From: Planctomycetota bacterium
GTDB taxonomy: Bacteria; Planctomycetota; Phycisphaerae; Phycisphaerales; SM1A02
Assembly: GCA_009926815.1 (NCBI GenBank)
Contig: RFOC01000096.1
Span: 1 to 7,620 of the forward strand
Reading direction: 5' to 3'
Length of the DNA stretch: 7,620 nucleotides
Each line of letters starts with the position of its first letter. Position 1 is the first letter of the stretch. Positions 1 through 6,519 of the stretch are shown here, one piece after another. The notes under the pieces were generated by a model that had not been told where the DNA came from, did no database searches, and was given only the letters and a program-made list of their open reading frames with translations. The position numbers were made by a program, and so were the translations under genes.

Positions 1-42
1 GATTCGCGGAGGCTTGGAGCACCGCGGCGGACCGATCCGGGC

Positions 43-49
43 AGGAGGT
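43..49 (+). promoter_or_regulatory. Strong Shine-Dalgarno of csrA
   Basis: AGGAGGT lies 6 bases before the ATG at 56, a near-perfect ribosome binding site, and it decides the start of csrA. Its GGA core may also be a CsrA site. GGACC at 29-33 can pair with GGTCC at 47-51 and would partly cover the site. Confidence 0.85.
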
Positions 50-55
50 CCACCC

Positions 56-292
56 ATGCTGGTCATCACTCGACGCGACGGCGAGGAAGTCATCATCGGC
101 GATCCCGCGGCACCGCTGGGCATCGTGCGCATCGCGGCCATCAAGGGTGATCGCGTCCGACTGGCCTTCGAGTTCCCGCGTGAGGTGAAGGTTCACCGGC
201 GCGAGGTGGCCGAGCAGATCATGGCGGCCGAGAAGGATGGCAACCCGATCGCGGGTCAGATCCGTCCGGCGGCCGGTGGCGAGAACGCCTGA
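56..292 (+). CDS. csrA: CsrA-family carbon storage / translational regulator, 78 aa
   Basis: CsrA is a small homodimeric RNA-binding protein that binds GGA motifs in mRNA leaders to control translation and stability; in flagellated bacteria it often regulates motility genes. The product begins MLVITRR, has GE at residues 9-10 and GD at 15-16, and carries the PREVKVHRREV segment at 41-51. R48 in VHR corresponds to the RNA-contacting R44 of E. coli CsrA. Compared with E. coli there are four extra residues just after GD (a PAAPLG stretch, 17-22) and a longer tail, giving 78 residues against about 61. The start at 56 is chosen because AGGAGGT ends 6 bases upstream and the protein then begins exactly like the family; an in-frame TTG at 14 is less likely. 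No fliW or flagellar gene is visible. The identification is firm, the targets unknown. Confidence 0.95.
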   Translation: MLVITRRDGEEVIIGDPAAPLGIVRIAAIKGDRVRLAFEFPREVKVHRREVAEQIMAAEKDGNPIAGQIRPAAGGENA

Positions 293-296
293 TCCG

Positions 297-329
297 TTTC
301 AAGCGAAGGTCCGGGGTTAGACTGGCCGC
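297..329 (+). promoter_or_regulatory. Putative leaderless promoter of the 330 lipoprotein gene
   Basis: The 37-base gap after csrA holds TAGACT at 318-323, a sigma-70-type -10 box (TANNNT). It lies exactly 6 bases before the ATG at 330, so transcription would begin at or beside the start codon. No Shine-Dalgarno sequence lies at a useful distance; GAAGG at 305-309 is about 20 bases away. The -35 region is weak, with only TTTCAA-like bases around 297-302. The gene starting at 6519 on the other strand has the same box and spacing (TACACT, N6, ATG), which makes coincidence less likely. The transcription start is inferred, not observed. Confidence 0.5.
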
Positions 330-1763
330 ATGAGGCTGGTCGGTGGCATCGCCTGGATCGTGCTCTGCCTCGTTGCGGCCGCGTGTGGCGGTGGTGGCCC
401 CAAGGGTGATCCCATGCGAGTGCTCGCCAACACCGAGGCCATGCCCTCGGCGCAGGAGGAGGCCATGCTGGCGCTCGATGCGGCGGCCTCGCCGGAGTAC
501 GTCAAGCAGCTTCGCCGGATCATCCTGCAGCCGGGCTACACGCAGCCCATCCGCGAGATGGCCTTCGCCCGACTGGAGCGGCTGGACCCGAAGGCCCTGA
601 AGGAGGTCATCGCCATGAATCTGCCCAAGATGCAGATGCTGGCGTGGCGGACCTGGCTCTGCGAGCGGATCGCCCAGCAGGGCTGGAAGGACATGACCCC
701 CACGCTGGTCCGGGCCTGGGCCGCGCCCATGCCGGGCTGGGTGGAGAAGGACGAGGATCGCCCCGAGCGGAAGGCCCTGAGCAGCCTGCACGGGTCGGAC
801 CGGCTGACGGACGTGCTGGCCGACCTGCTGGTCTCGGCGGATCCGTCGCGCGAGCGCAACCTGCGACTGCGCTGCTGGGAGCTGCTGCAGAAGCAGGGGC
901 AGCGCGACAGGCTGGTGGCCATCCTGGCGGACGCCTCCGTGAAGCCCGACGACGACCTGCTTCGGGATCTCCGCAAGTGCGCGTCGGAGCTGGGCATCGT
1001 GCCGGAGACTCGGGAGGAGATCCTGTGGCTGCAGGCGATCCTGTCCACCTCCAACGCGGTGTTCTGGCAGCAGGCCCGCGAGGCCACGGCGAAGCTGCCG
1101 GAGGCCACCCGGCGATCGCTGGAGATCCGCGAACTTCCCGTGGCGGTCGCGGCGCTTCGGCACCGGCCCGAACTGCTGCAGTGCAGCAACGAGGACCTCT
1201 ACGCTCGCGTGTCGTCCCGTCGGGAGGCCAATGGCAGTCGCATCGCCACGGCCACGCTGGATGGCTACGGCGGCGACTTCAGCGAGACGCTCTATGCCCA
1301 GAAGGGCAAGCTTCGATGGGGCGACCTGGTGGCCATGGTGCTGGCCATGGACCTGCTGGACGATCCCTCGGTGCGGACCCGGCTCTTCGACCTGGGGGAC
1401 CGGGACCTGCATGATCGGACCACGGAGTACGGCGGCGTGATCGTGGTGGGTGCCGATGGCAAGCCGACCCTGGAGGCGTGCATCCCGCGACAGAAGGGCA
1501 ATGACCTGCGTTTCGAGGCGCCGCAGTCGATGTTCGACCAGGGCTACACGGGCCTGTTCCACTTCCACCTGCATTGCCAGAGCTACGACAACGAGCGCTA
1601 CGCGGGGCCGCACATCGGCGACTTCACCTACGCCAACAGCACCCGAGCCAACTGCCTGGTCTTCACCTTCCTGAAGCGCGGCGAGATGAACGTGGACTTC
1701 TACCGGCACGGGCCGGTGGTGGTGGACCTGGGCAGCATCCGAAGGCCGGAGCGAGGGAGCTGA
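330..1763 (+). CDS. Lipoprotein with helical repeats and C-terminal JAMM/JAB-like domain
   Basis: No named family is recognised across the whole 477 residues. Residues 1-19 form a lipoprotein signal: a short hydrophobic run ending VAAAC, with C19 as the lipidation site, followed by a Gly-rich linker. Residues about 35-345 are almost wholly helical in character and resemble HEAT-like repeats. Residues about 360-470 look like a compact alpha/beta domain: EYGGVIV (E366), HFHLH (H411, H413, H415) and GPHIGD (D431), followed by a helix and strands. This order E, HxH, then D after a helix-capping GP matches the zinc site of JAMM/MPN peptidases, with the longer HxH-to-D spacing I recall from DUF4329-like members. 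The Ser usually before the Asp is His here. Metal binding and peptidase activity are inference. dapF follows after 2 bases, so the two are probably cotranscribed. The start fits the signal sequence and an apparent leaderless promoter. Confidence 0.85.
   Translation: MRLVGGIAWIVLCLVAAACGGGGPKGDPMRVLANTEAMPSAQEEAMLALDAAASPEYVKQLRRIILQPGYTQPIREMAFARLERLDPKALKEVIAMNLPKMQMLAWRTWLCERIAQQGWKDMTPTLVRAWAAPMPGWVEKDEDRPERKALSSLHGSDRLTDVLADLLVSADPSRERNLRLRCWELLQKQGQRDRLVAILADASVKPDDDLLRDLRKCASELGIVPETREEILWLQAILSTSNAVFWQQAREATAKLPEATRRSLEIRELPVAVAALRHRPELLQCSNEDLYARVSSRREANGSRIATATLDGYGGDFSETLYAQKGKLRWGDLVAMVLAMDLLDDPSVRTRLFDLGDRDLHDRTTEYGGVIVVGADGKPTLEACIPRQKGNDLRFEAPQSMFDQGYTGLFHFHLHCQSYDNERYAGPHIGDFTYANSTRANCLVFTFLKRGEMNVDFYRHGPVVVDLGSIRRPERGS
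1753..1759 (+). promoter_or_regulatory. Ribosome binding site of dapF
   Basis: GAGGGAG lies inside the last codons of the lipoprotein gene, 6 bases before the GTG at 1766. It favours that GTG over the in-frame ATG at 1781, which would remove the first five residues, including K5 before MHGLGND. Confidence 0.65.
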
Positions 1764-1765
1764 GC

Positions 1766-2680
1766 GTGCAGGTCACCAAGATGCACGGCCTGGGCAACGA
1801 CTACGTCTACGTGGACCTGCGTCACGAGCGGGTGCGCGATCCGGGCCGCCTGGCACGGGCGGTGAGCGACCGGCATCGTGGCCTGGGGAGCGACGGCCTG
1901 ATCCTGGTGGGGCCACCGGATGCCGCCGATGCCCATGTGCGCATGCGCATCTTCAACGCCGATGGCAGCGAGGCGCAGATGTGCGGGAACGGCATCCGGT
2001 GCGTGGCGCGGCTGGCGGTGGACCGTGGCATCGCCACGGCCAATCCGCTTCGAGTGCAGACGGGTCGCGGCACGCTGCAGGTGGGCTGGCGGCGGACCGA
2101 GACCGGTGGCTTCGACGCGACCGTGGGCATGGGCGTGCCGGAGCTGGCCTGCGAGGCGATTCCCGCGGTGATTCCCGGCATTCCTCCGAGGGCGAGCGTG
2201 GTGGCGTGGGCGCTGCCCGCGGGTTTCTGGGGCGATCAGGATGTGGATGGCTGGAGCGCCCGCAGCGGGCTGGAGGGCGGACTGACGCTGGTGAGCATGG
2301 GCAACCCGCACGCCGTGCTGTGGTGTGGCGAGCCGGAGGCGGTGCCCCTGGAGCGGATCGGTCCGTTCCTGGAGCATCATGGCTGGTTTCCGCAGCGGAT
2401 CAACGTGCACGTGGCGCAGGCGATGGGAGACGGTCAGGTCCGCATGCGCACCTGGGAGCGGGGCAGCGGCCTGACGCAGGCGTGCGGCACGGGCGCGAGC
2501 GCCGTGGCGGTCTCGGCCGTGCTGCGCGGCGTGGCGCGTTCACCCATGCGGCTCGCGCTGCCGGGGGGCCATCTGGACATCCATTGGCCCGGACCGGGCG
2601 AGGAGGTGGTGATGACCGGTCCTGCCGAGTTCGTGGCTGATGCGGTGCTGGCGCCGCACCTGGCTCGGGAGGCCGGCTGA
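1766..2680 (+). CDS. dapF: Diaminopimelate epimerase
   Basis: DapF converts LL-2,6-diaminopimelate to the meso form in the cytoplasm, supplying lysine synthesis and peptidoglycan cross-links. It uses two cysteines and no cofactor. The 304-residue product opens with the family signature KMHGLGNDYV (5-14). The first catalytic cysteine is C73 in NADGSEAQMCGNGIRC; the second is C240 in QACGTGAS, preceded by the substrate-binding WERGSG. SMGNPHAV in the second half is also typical. Length is somewhat above the usual 270-285, with the extra residues in the middle around the GFWGDQD region. The start is the GTG 3 bases after the upstream TGA, supported by GAGGGAG. The stop TGA shares its A with the ATG of the next gene, so translation of the two is probably coupled. 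Both catalytic cysteines are present, so the enzyme should be active. Confidence 0.95.
   Translation: MQVTKMHGLGNDYVYVDLRHERVRDPGRLARAVSDRHRGLGSDGLILVGPPDAADAHVRMRIFNADGSEAQMCGNGIRCVARLAVDRGIATANPLRVQTGRGTLQVGWRRTETGGFDATVGMGVPELACEAIPAVIPGIPPRASVVAWALPAGFWGDQDVDGWSARSGLEGGLTLVSMGNPHAVLWCGEPEAVPLERIGPFLEHHGWFPQRINVHVAQAMGDGQVRMRTWERGSGLTQACGTGASAVAVSAVLRGVARSPMRLALPGGHLDIHWPGPGEEVVMTGPAEFVADAVLAPHLAREAG
2667..2672 (+). promoter_or_regulatory. Ribosome binding site of the M20 hydrolase gene
   Basis: GGGAGG lies within the end of dapF, 7 bases before the ATG at 2680, whose A is the last base of the dapF stop. This supports coupled but independently primed translation. Confidence 0.6.
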
Positions 2681-3879
2681 TGGCGCTCGACCCCACCGAC
2701 CTGGCGCTTCGCGATCGGCTGCACGCGGAGAAGTCGCGCATGCTGGCGCGGTTGGGGGAGATGGTGGCCATTCCCTCCGGCTTCGGTCATGGTGCGGGTC
2801 TCCAGGCCATGCAGCGGCTGCTCGTCGCCCGGCTTGGCGCACTCGATGCCGCGGTGGAATCCCGGCCCGCCGAACTTCGGCCAGCGTGGGTCGATCCGCG
2901 TCCGGTGCCGGTGACGGGCGCGCCGGTGCTGGTGATCCGGCCGCGGCAGCCGCGCACCGGCCCTCGCCTGCTGCTCTGCGGCCATCTGGACACGGTGCAT
3001 GATCCGGAGGGCTCGTTCCAGTCGCTCGAGCCGCGCGGAGACGGCGCCATGACGGGTCCGGGTGCCGCGGACATGAAGGGTGGACTGGAGGTCATGAGCG
3101 CCGCCATCGAGGCGCTGGAGGCGCAGCGACTGGGCGTGGCCTGGACGGTGCTGCTGGTGCCCGACGAGGAGAGCGGCAGCTTCGGCAGCGCCTCGGCGAT
3201 CGCCGACGTGGCCCGCGAGCACGACATGGCCTTCGTCATGGAGCCGGCCACGGCGTCGGGCGATCTGGTGGTCGAGCGAGGCGGCAGTGGCCAGTTCATG
3301 ATCGAGGCCTTCGGTCGCGCGGCGCACGCCGGTCGCGACTTCGCGCAGGGCGTGAGCGCCGTCCGGTCGCTGGCGGCCGCCGTGACTCACGTGTGCGCCA
3401 TGAGCGATCCCGACCAGGGCCGGGTGGTCAACGTGGGTCCGCTGCAGGGCGGCGCGGCCACGAACATCGTGCCGGACCATGCGCGTGCGTGGGGCAACCT
3501 GCGCTTCCGCAGCGCGGCCGAGGGTCGATCGCTCGCGGAGGCCATCGCCTCGGCGGCCAGCGGCGGAGAGGACGATGTGCCACGCCTGCGGGTGCACCTG
3601 ACGCTCAACCGACCCGCCAAGCCATGTTCGGAGGCGGTGCGGGCCATGGGCGAGGCGGCGGTCGAGATCGCCAGGGACCTCGGCTTCCGGGTGGGCCTGG
3701 GTTCCACGGGTGGCGTGAGCGACGCGAACCTGATCCAGCACGAGGGACCTCCCACGCTCGACGGCCTGGGCGTGCGCGGCGGTCACCTGCACCGGGCGGA
3801 CGAGTTCATGTGGCCCGAGAGCCTTCCGGAGCGAGCCGCGCTGCTGGCGATCCTGCTTCGCCGGCTCTCGGGGCGCTAG
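2680..3879 (+). CDS. M20-family zinc metallohydrolase, carboxypeptidase G2 / DapE-like
   Basis: This is a di-zinc amidohydrolase of 399 residues. The metal site reads in order: GHLDT (H102, catalytic D104), GAADMKGG (bridging D131), DEESGS (base E163, metal E164), MEP (E188) and HLHRADEF (H371). H216 in GRAAHAGRD and N262 in TNIVP belong to the lid/dimerisation domain between the two halves of the catalytic domain. The motifs resemble carboxypeptidase G2, which releases C-terminal glutamate, more than classical DapE (whose first motif is GHTDVV). The one-base overlap with dapF nevertheless makes N-succinyl-LL-diaminopimelate or a DAP-containing peptide a reasonable substrate. No signal peptide is seen, so it is probably cytoplasmic. 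The family is certain; the substrate is not, so no symbol is given. The gene ends in TAG at 3877-3879, inside the stop of the converging gene. Confidence 0.92.
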   Translation: MALDPTDLALRDRLHAEKSRMLARLGEMVAIPSGFGHGAGLQAMQRLLVARLGALDAAVESRPAELRPAWVDPRPVPVTGAPVLVIRPRQPRTGPRLLLCGHLDTVHDPEGSFQSLEPRGDGAMTGPGAADMKGGLEVMSAAIEALEAQRLGVAWTVLLVPDEESGSFGSASAIADVAREHDMAFVMEPATASGDLVVERGGSGQFMIEAFGRAAHAGRDFAQGVSAVRSLAAAVTHVCAMSDPDQGRVVNVGPLQGGAATNIVPDHARAWGNLRFRSAAEGRSLAEAIASAASGGEDDVPRLRVHLTLNRPAKPCSEAVRAMGEAAVEIARDLGFRVGLGSTGGVSDANLIQHEGPPTLDGLGVRGGHLHRADEFMWPESLPERAALLAILLRRLSGR

Positions 3880-5033
3880 CGAGCCGCGCCCACGCGGCCC
3901 ATGAGGAGCCGCAGCGAGTCCACCACCTCATCCTGCTCGGCATCGGTCAGTCGCTCGTGGAAGGGCAGGGCGATGGTCCGCTCGGCGATCCGTTCCGCCA
4001 CGGGGAATTCACCCGGCTGGTGTCCCACGGCCAGCCGCACGTGGGGCAGCAGCGCAGCGCAGGGCCACCAGTCGGCGGCGCCGATGTCGAGGCGGTGGAG
4101 GCCATCCACGATGGCGTCACGGTCGGTCTGGGTGAAGCGGTCCGAGAGGCGGACCACGAAGCTGCTCCAGCTCATCACCGCGCCGGCTGGCGGGTTGGGC
4201 AGGATGATGTCCGGTTCGGCGGCCAGTCGGCGCACGTAGCCATCGGCGACCGCGCGACGCCGCTCCATGCTGGCATCGAGGCGGCGCAGCTGGCTCAGGC
4301 CCAGCGCCGCGTTCATCTCGGGCATGCGGGCGTCCCAGCCGTCGTAGGTGTGCTGCAGCCGCGTGCCCAGCTCGCTGGGCTGGTGCGGGAAGCTGAGCCG
4401 GTCCGTGCGGCCCTGGTGGCGCATGGCGCGGCAGGCCGCCGCCAGATGATCATCGTGGGTGACGATCATGCCGCCCTCGCCGGTGGTGATCGGCCGGTTG
4501 GCGAAGAACCCGAAGCAGGCCAGGCGGCCGAATCGACCGGCGTTGTCCTGGCCCATGGTGGTGCCGAGCGCCTCGGTGGCGTTCTCGAGCATGGGAATCT
4601 CCAGGCGCGAGCAGAGGGCGATGAGTTCAGGCATGCCGCCCGGGTTCCCGAACGTCTCGGCCACCAGCATGGCCCGCGTGCGTGGCGTGAAGGCCCGGTC
4701 GGCCAGGCGATGGTCCATGTTGAGCGTGGTCGGATCGGCGTCCACGAACACCGGTCGCGCGCCCACGTGAAGCACGGCGTTCACGTTGGCGGAATAGCCG
4801 AACGCGCTGACGAGAACCTCATCCCCGGCGCCGATGCCCAGGGCCCGCAGCGCGATCTCCAGGGCCATGGAGCCACTGCAGACGCCGATGCCATGCGTGC
4901 GGCGCGTTCGCTCCGCCATGGCCTGCTCGAAGGCGGCCAGGTCCGGTCCCATGGTCAGCCGGCCCGAGCGGAGCGAGGCGACCACGGCGTCGAAGTCGAC
5001 GGGCTCGAGAGCAGGCTGGTGCAGGGGAATCAT
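3876..5033 (-). CDS. DegT/DnrJ/EryC1/StrS-family protein lacking the PLP lysine
   Basis: The family comprises fold-type I PLP enzymes, mostly sugar aminotransferases that make amino sugars for glycans. The 385-residue product has the fold throughout: GPDLAAFE (29-36), phosphate-loop SGSMALEIAL (53-62), ENATEALG (150-157), ITTGEGGM (182-189), GWDARMPEMNAALGLSQLRRL (232-252) and a C-terminal PFHERLTD. At the internal-aldimine position, where relatives read FxxNK before the TTGEGG motif, it reads FFANRP: R180 (CGG at 4494-4496) replaces Lys. The whole protein contains no lysine. N151 stands where Asp normally contacts the pyridine nitrogen, and D234 where Asn is common. Ordinary transamination is therefore unlikely; ColD-type dehydratases use His here, but I know of no Arg example. 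The ATG at 5033 lies 4 bases after the upstream stop. It is chosen because MIPLHQPAL matches family N-termini; the frame stays open 42 codons further upstream. Confidence 0.9.
   Translation of the reverse strand: MIPLHQPALEPVDFDAVVASLRSGRLTMGPDLAAFEQAMAERTRRTHGIGVCSGSMALEIALRALGIGAGDEVLVSAFGYSANVNAVLHVGARPVFVDADPTTLNMDHRLADRAFTPRTRAMLVAETFGNPGGMPELIALCSRLEIPMLENATEALGTTMGQDNAGRFGRLACFGFFANRPITTGEGGMIVTHDDHLAAACRAMRHQGRTDRLSFPHQPSELGTRLQHTYDGWDARMPEMNAALGLSQLRRLDASMERRRAVADGYVRRLAAEPDIILPNPPAGAVMSWSSFVVRLSDRFTQTDRDAIVDGLHRLDIGAADWWPCAALLPHVRLAVGHQPGEFPVAERIAERTIALPFHERLTDAEQDEVVDSLRLLMGRVGAAR
3883..3898. terminator. Possible U-less hairpin at the convergent gene ends
   Basis: GCCGCG (3883-3888) and CGCGGC (3893-3898) form a perfect 6-bp GC stem with a CCCA loop, 3 bases after the plus-strand TAG and inside the last codons of the minus-strand gene. 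A second overlapping pair, CGGCTC (3862-3867) with GAGCCG (3881-3886), is also possible. No T-run follows on either strand, so this is a weak terminator candidate. Such hairpins arise easily at this GC content. Confidence 0.25.
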
Positions 5034-5037
5034 GGGA

Positions 5038-6519
5038 TCAGCGGGGCTTGAGGCGCGGCGTGGCCTGGGCGAGTCGGTTGGCGTGGCGGAGATAGAGCCA
5101 TGCGGCCTGCATGGCGATGGGTTCATCGACGCGGCCACCGCCACCGGCGACGCGCCCAAGTTCCTGAAGTTCGTTGGCGTTGAGCGTGGGGCTGGCCTTG
5201 GCCAGCGTGACCAGGGCCATGCTCTCGCCTCGCTGCGGGAGCTTGCCTCGGACCATCCGCGCGAAGGCCGCGGATTCGGGCGTGTTGGCGTCGCACATGG
5301 CCGCGATGATGACCTCGGGGATCTCGGTCTTGCCGCCCTCGCGCGTGACCCGGGTGAGCAGGTCCGCGGGATCGCTGCCGAGCAGCTGGTTCGCCGCGAT
5401 CGCCGCGATCAGCTTGTCGTGCATGGAGGGGTTGTCGAGGGTGTCCAGCCGATCGATCGCCTGCAGCAGCACGCGGGCGCGGGCGTCGCCCTCCAGCTTG
5501 CCGGCCTGCCGGACCGCCCACTCGGACACCTGGCGGTTCACCGAAGTCATGAGTGAGGCAAGCGCCTGCGAGGGGTCCGAACCCCTGGTGAGGAGCCGGC
5601 TGCCCGCCTCGGCGATGTCGTCCGGCAGCCCTTCGCCGTTGCGGATGGACTCGAAGTCCTCGGCCTGCATGGCCGAGTCCGCGGCAAGCATGAGCAGGCC
5701 GCACTGCACCAGGTTGCGGGTGGTGCGGTCGGATCGGGCCAGTTCCAGCAGGGCCGCGCGGCCCGAGCTGGGCACGAGCCGGAGCGCCGCCGCGATGGCC
5801 GCGATGCGATCCCGTTCACGGCTCTGGCGCGTGAGATCCAGCAGCGGGCCTGCCGCAGCCGTGAAGCCGTAGTGCCGCGAGGCATCGGCCAGCCGGGTGA
5901 TCAGATCCAGGCGATCGGACTCGGACGCCTCGCCCAGGCGGGTCACGAAGGTCTTCCAGCCCGCGTCGTCCCCCTTCTGCAGCGCCAGCAGGGCCGCCAG
6001 CCCCTGCACGTCGGCCATGGTGGTGGTGGGGGCGTCGCGGAGCAGTTCCAGCTCCCACGGCTGACCCAGCCGGTGCAGTTCGGCGACCAGCAGCGTGCGG
6101 TCGTAGGGCGTCAGGTCATCCCACGCCAGCATGGCGCGGATGCCATCGGGCTTGAGCAGCGAGAGGCCGAGGCACTCGGTGATGGCGACCGTCCGCAGGG
6201 CCGGATCACCCAGCCTTCGGAGTCGCTCCGGATCCGCGCCGCGCTGCGCATCCAGCTCCGAGAGTCCCAGGAAGCCATCGATGCGGAGGGGTGCCTCCGG
6301 GCTCTCCAGCAATCCCTCGAACACGGGTGCAAGCGTGGGGTCCTTCAGCGCTCGGAGCGCGACCAGCCGCGGATGCTGCACGCCGCTGGGCTGGAACGTG
6401 ACGGCCTGCCGCAACGCCAGGATGGCCGCCTCGGTGGGATCGAACCGCTGCGCCTGCGCCCGGCCTGAGGTCGCCACGACCAGCAGGAAGGACACGAGAC
6501 ACGCGCGCAGCGGGAGCAT
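5038..6519 (-). CDS. Exported helical-repeat (HEAT-like) protein of unknown function
   Basis: I do not recognise a named family. The first 23 residues are a Sec signal peptide: R5, a hydrophobic run LVSFLLVVAT, and the cleavage motif AQA before Q24. The mature part, about 470 residues, is a string of amphipathic helices with repeated patterns such as DPTLAPVFEGLLESPEAPLR and DRLDLITRLADASRHYG, typical of HEAT or other alpha-solenoid scaffolds. I see no catalytic motif, metal site or membrane segment after the signal. The likely location is periplasmic and the role protein-protein contact, by inference. The ATG at 6519 fits the signal peptide and lies 6 bases after a TACACT box with no Shine-Dalgarno sequence. 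The next gene begins 4 bases after its stop, so it is probably cotranscribed with the DegT-family protein. It resembles the 330-1763 lipoprotein in size and helical make-up, but I could not align them. Confidence 0.85.
   Translation of the reverse strand: MLPLRACLVSFLLVVATSGRAQAQRFDPTEAAILALRQAVTFQPSGVQHPRLVALRALKDPTLAPVFEGLLESPEAPLRIDGFLGLSELDAQRGADPERLRRLGDPALRTVAITECLGLSLLKPDGIRAMLAWDDLTPYDRTLLVAELHRLGQPWELELLRDAPTTTMADVQGLAALLALQKGDDAGWKTFVTRLGEASESDRLDLITRLADASRHYGFTAAAGPLLDLTRQSRERDRIAAIAAALRLVPSSGRAALLELARSDRTTRNLVQCGLLMLAADSAMQAEDFESIRNGEGLPDDIAEAGSRLLTRGSDPSQALASLMTSVNRQVSEWAVRQAGKLEGDARARVLLQAIDRLDTLDNPSMHDKLIAAIAANQLLGSDPADLLTRVTREGGKTEIPEVIIAAMCDANTPESAAFARMVRGKLPQRGESMALVTLAKASPTLNANELQELGRVAGGGGRVDEPIAMQAAWLYLRHANRLAQATPRLKPR

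Noticed and set aside
14..55. TTG at 14 as an upstream start of csrA adding 14 residues
   Set aside because: CsrA proteins begin at MLV/MLI, and the AGGAGGT at 43-49 is placed for the ATG at 56. The extra residues have no family match.
293..329. Small RNA or terminator between csrA and the lipoprotein gene
   Set aside because: The gap is only 37 bases with no stable stem and T-run; the -10-like box before the next ATG explains it better.
219..1709. Long open frame of 496 codons on the minus strand opposite the lipoprotein gene
   Set aside because: It is antisense to a gene with a clear signal peptide and domain, is rich in Gln, His, Arg and Gly with no motif, and is expected at this GC content, where stop codons are rare.
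2434..3792. Open frame of 452 codons on the minus strand opposite dapF and the M20 gene
   Set aside because: It overlaps two genes with intact catalytic motifs and its translation is low-complexity His/Arg/Gly-rich without family features.
3393..5051. Open frame of 552 codons on the plus strand across the convergent junction
   Set aside because: It overlaps the end of the M20 gene and runs antisense to the whole DegT-family gene; its composition is that of a shadow frame.
5034..5159. N-terminal extension of 42 residues for the DegT-family protein
   Set aside because: It would overlap the end of the upstream gene, is Pro/Ser/Arg-rich, and lies before the point (MIPLHQPAL) where family similarity starts.
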